In this document: piece by piece, positions 4,925 through 5,197 of the stretch
Numbering within the stretch: the stretch's first letter is position 1
Layout of the letters: every line of letters begins with the position of its first letter
Origin: JBHEMK01 sp046262635
Lineage (GTDB): Bacteria > Actinomycetota > Thermoleophilia > Gaiellales > Gaiellaceae
Assembly (NCBI GenBank): GCA_046262635.1
Contig: JBHEMK010000015.1
Span: 1 to 5,197, forward strand
Direction of reading: 5' to 3'
DNA length: 5,197 nt
Notes under the pieces: model-generated
What the model saw: only the letters and a program-made list of their open reading frames with translations
What the model was told of the DNA's origin: nothing
Databases searched by the model: none
Program-made: the position numbers and the translations under genes

Positions 4925-5197
4925 TCGGAGCGTCAACGTCTGGGTTCGACGGGCGATCCCGCCGGAGACGACGCTGGCGGGGCCGTCCGCCGAGCGCGCG
5001 CGCTGTCGTCCGGGACGCGGTAGGCGACGGCCCAGCGGATCGCGGGGAGCGTGATGCGCCGGAACGTCGTGAAGGACGAGGCCCCGAGCGTCGCCGCGGC
5101 CTCCTCTTGGGCAATGCCGATCTCACGCAGCACGGGCACGACCTCGCGGGACGACGAACGGCAGCGCGACTAGGGGTCATGGCGGACGGCCCAGCGG
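4925..5197 (-). pseudogene. cysW: CysW-type sulfate ABC transporter permease fragment, multiply frameshifted
   Basis: CysW is one of two membrane subunits of the sulfate/thiosulfate importer. Reading the minus strand from the right edge, family segments appear in succession but in different frames: LVALPFVV (5173-5150); REVVPVLREIG, EEAAATLGASSFTTFRRITLP and AIRWAVAY (5148-5020), which includes the EAA loop that contacts the ATPase; TTARALG (5009-4989); and SVVSGGIARRTQTLTLR (4975-4925). Against the family pattern there is one extra base at 5149, two missing between AIRWAVAY and TTARALG, and two missing before SVVSG. IRW and the SVVSG...TLTL end favour CysW over CysT. Homology stops near 4925 and the frame ends at TGA 4918-4916, so the C-terminus is lost; the N-terminal half lies beyond the window or is also lost. 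No single frame gives a working protein. Either a true pseudogene or an error-rich contig end. Confidence 0.78.

Noticed and set aside
4785..5180. N-terminal extension of the dehydrogenase frame, suggesting a fusion protein
   Set aside because: The extension is antisense Rrf2 sequence and out-of-frame permease debris; MKVLATRRL at 4784 is a typical family start.
1..5197. CRISPR array, tRNA/rRNA, insertion sequence or defence system
   Set aside because: No spaced direct repeats, cloverleaf or rRNA-like segments, transposase motifs or terminal inverted repeats were seen. The only repeat noted is the 13-base match at the right end.

Overview
The window is very GC-rich (roughly 70%), with codons mostly ending in G or C, frequent GTG starts and stop/start overlaps. 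A coproporphyrin-type ferrochelatase with the Bacillus-like Tyr motif sits directly behind hemE. Together these suggest a high-GC Gram-positive bacterium, most likely an actinomycetote, possibly of the Thermoleophilia type. The class-level guess is an inference from style, not a proven assignment.

Left half, plus strand (2-3058): the C-terminal half of uroporphyrinogen decarboxylase (hemE) enters from the left edge. After a 116-base gap comes ferrochelatase (hemH/cpfC), then a Wzt/TagH-type polysaccharide-export ATPase with a C-terminal carbohydrate-binding domain, then a 92-residue protein I do not recognise. The last three are joined by two GTGA stop/start overlaps and so probably form one translationally coupled unit. 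HemE makes coproporphyrinogen III, and the ferrochelatase inserts iron later in the pathway. The export ATPase has no obvious link to heme, and its membrane partner (Wzm type) is not in the window.

Right half, minus strand (4784 down to 3061): a D-2-hydroxyacid dehydrogenase (glyoxylate/hydroxypyruvate reductase-like) is followed by a PAPS-dependent sulfotransferase. The 56-base gap between them is largely filled by a strong hairpin. The sulfotransferase converges on the plus-strand unit, with only 2 bases between the two stop codons.

Right end (4805-5197): two broken genes meet tail to tail. The first is the N-terminal DNA-binding part of an Rrf2-family regulator (plus strand, divergent from the dehydrogenase, one frameshift). 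The second is a piece of a CysW-type sulfate-transport permease (minus strand, spread over all three frames). Both lose homology at the same point, about 4921-4927. This is either a real deletion or rearrangement scar followed by decay, or a chimeric, error-rich contig end. The last 13 bases repeat an internal segment, which keeps the artefact explanation alive. If real, the right half has a sulfur theme: sulfate uptake, an Rrf2 regulator and a sulfotransferase.

No RNA genes, CRISPR arrays, insertion sequences or origins were seen. No stretch over 300 bases lacks a gene or gene remnant.
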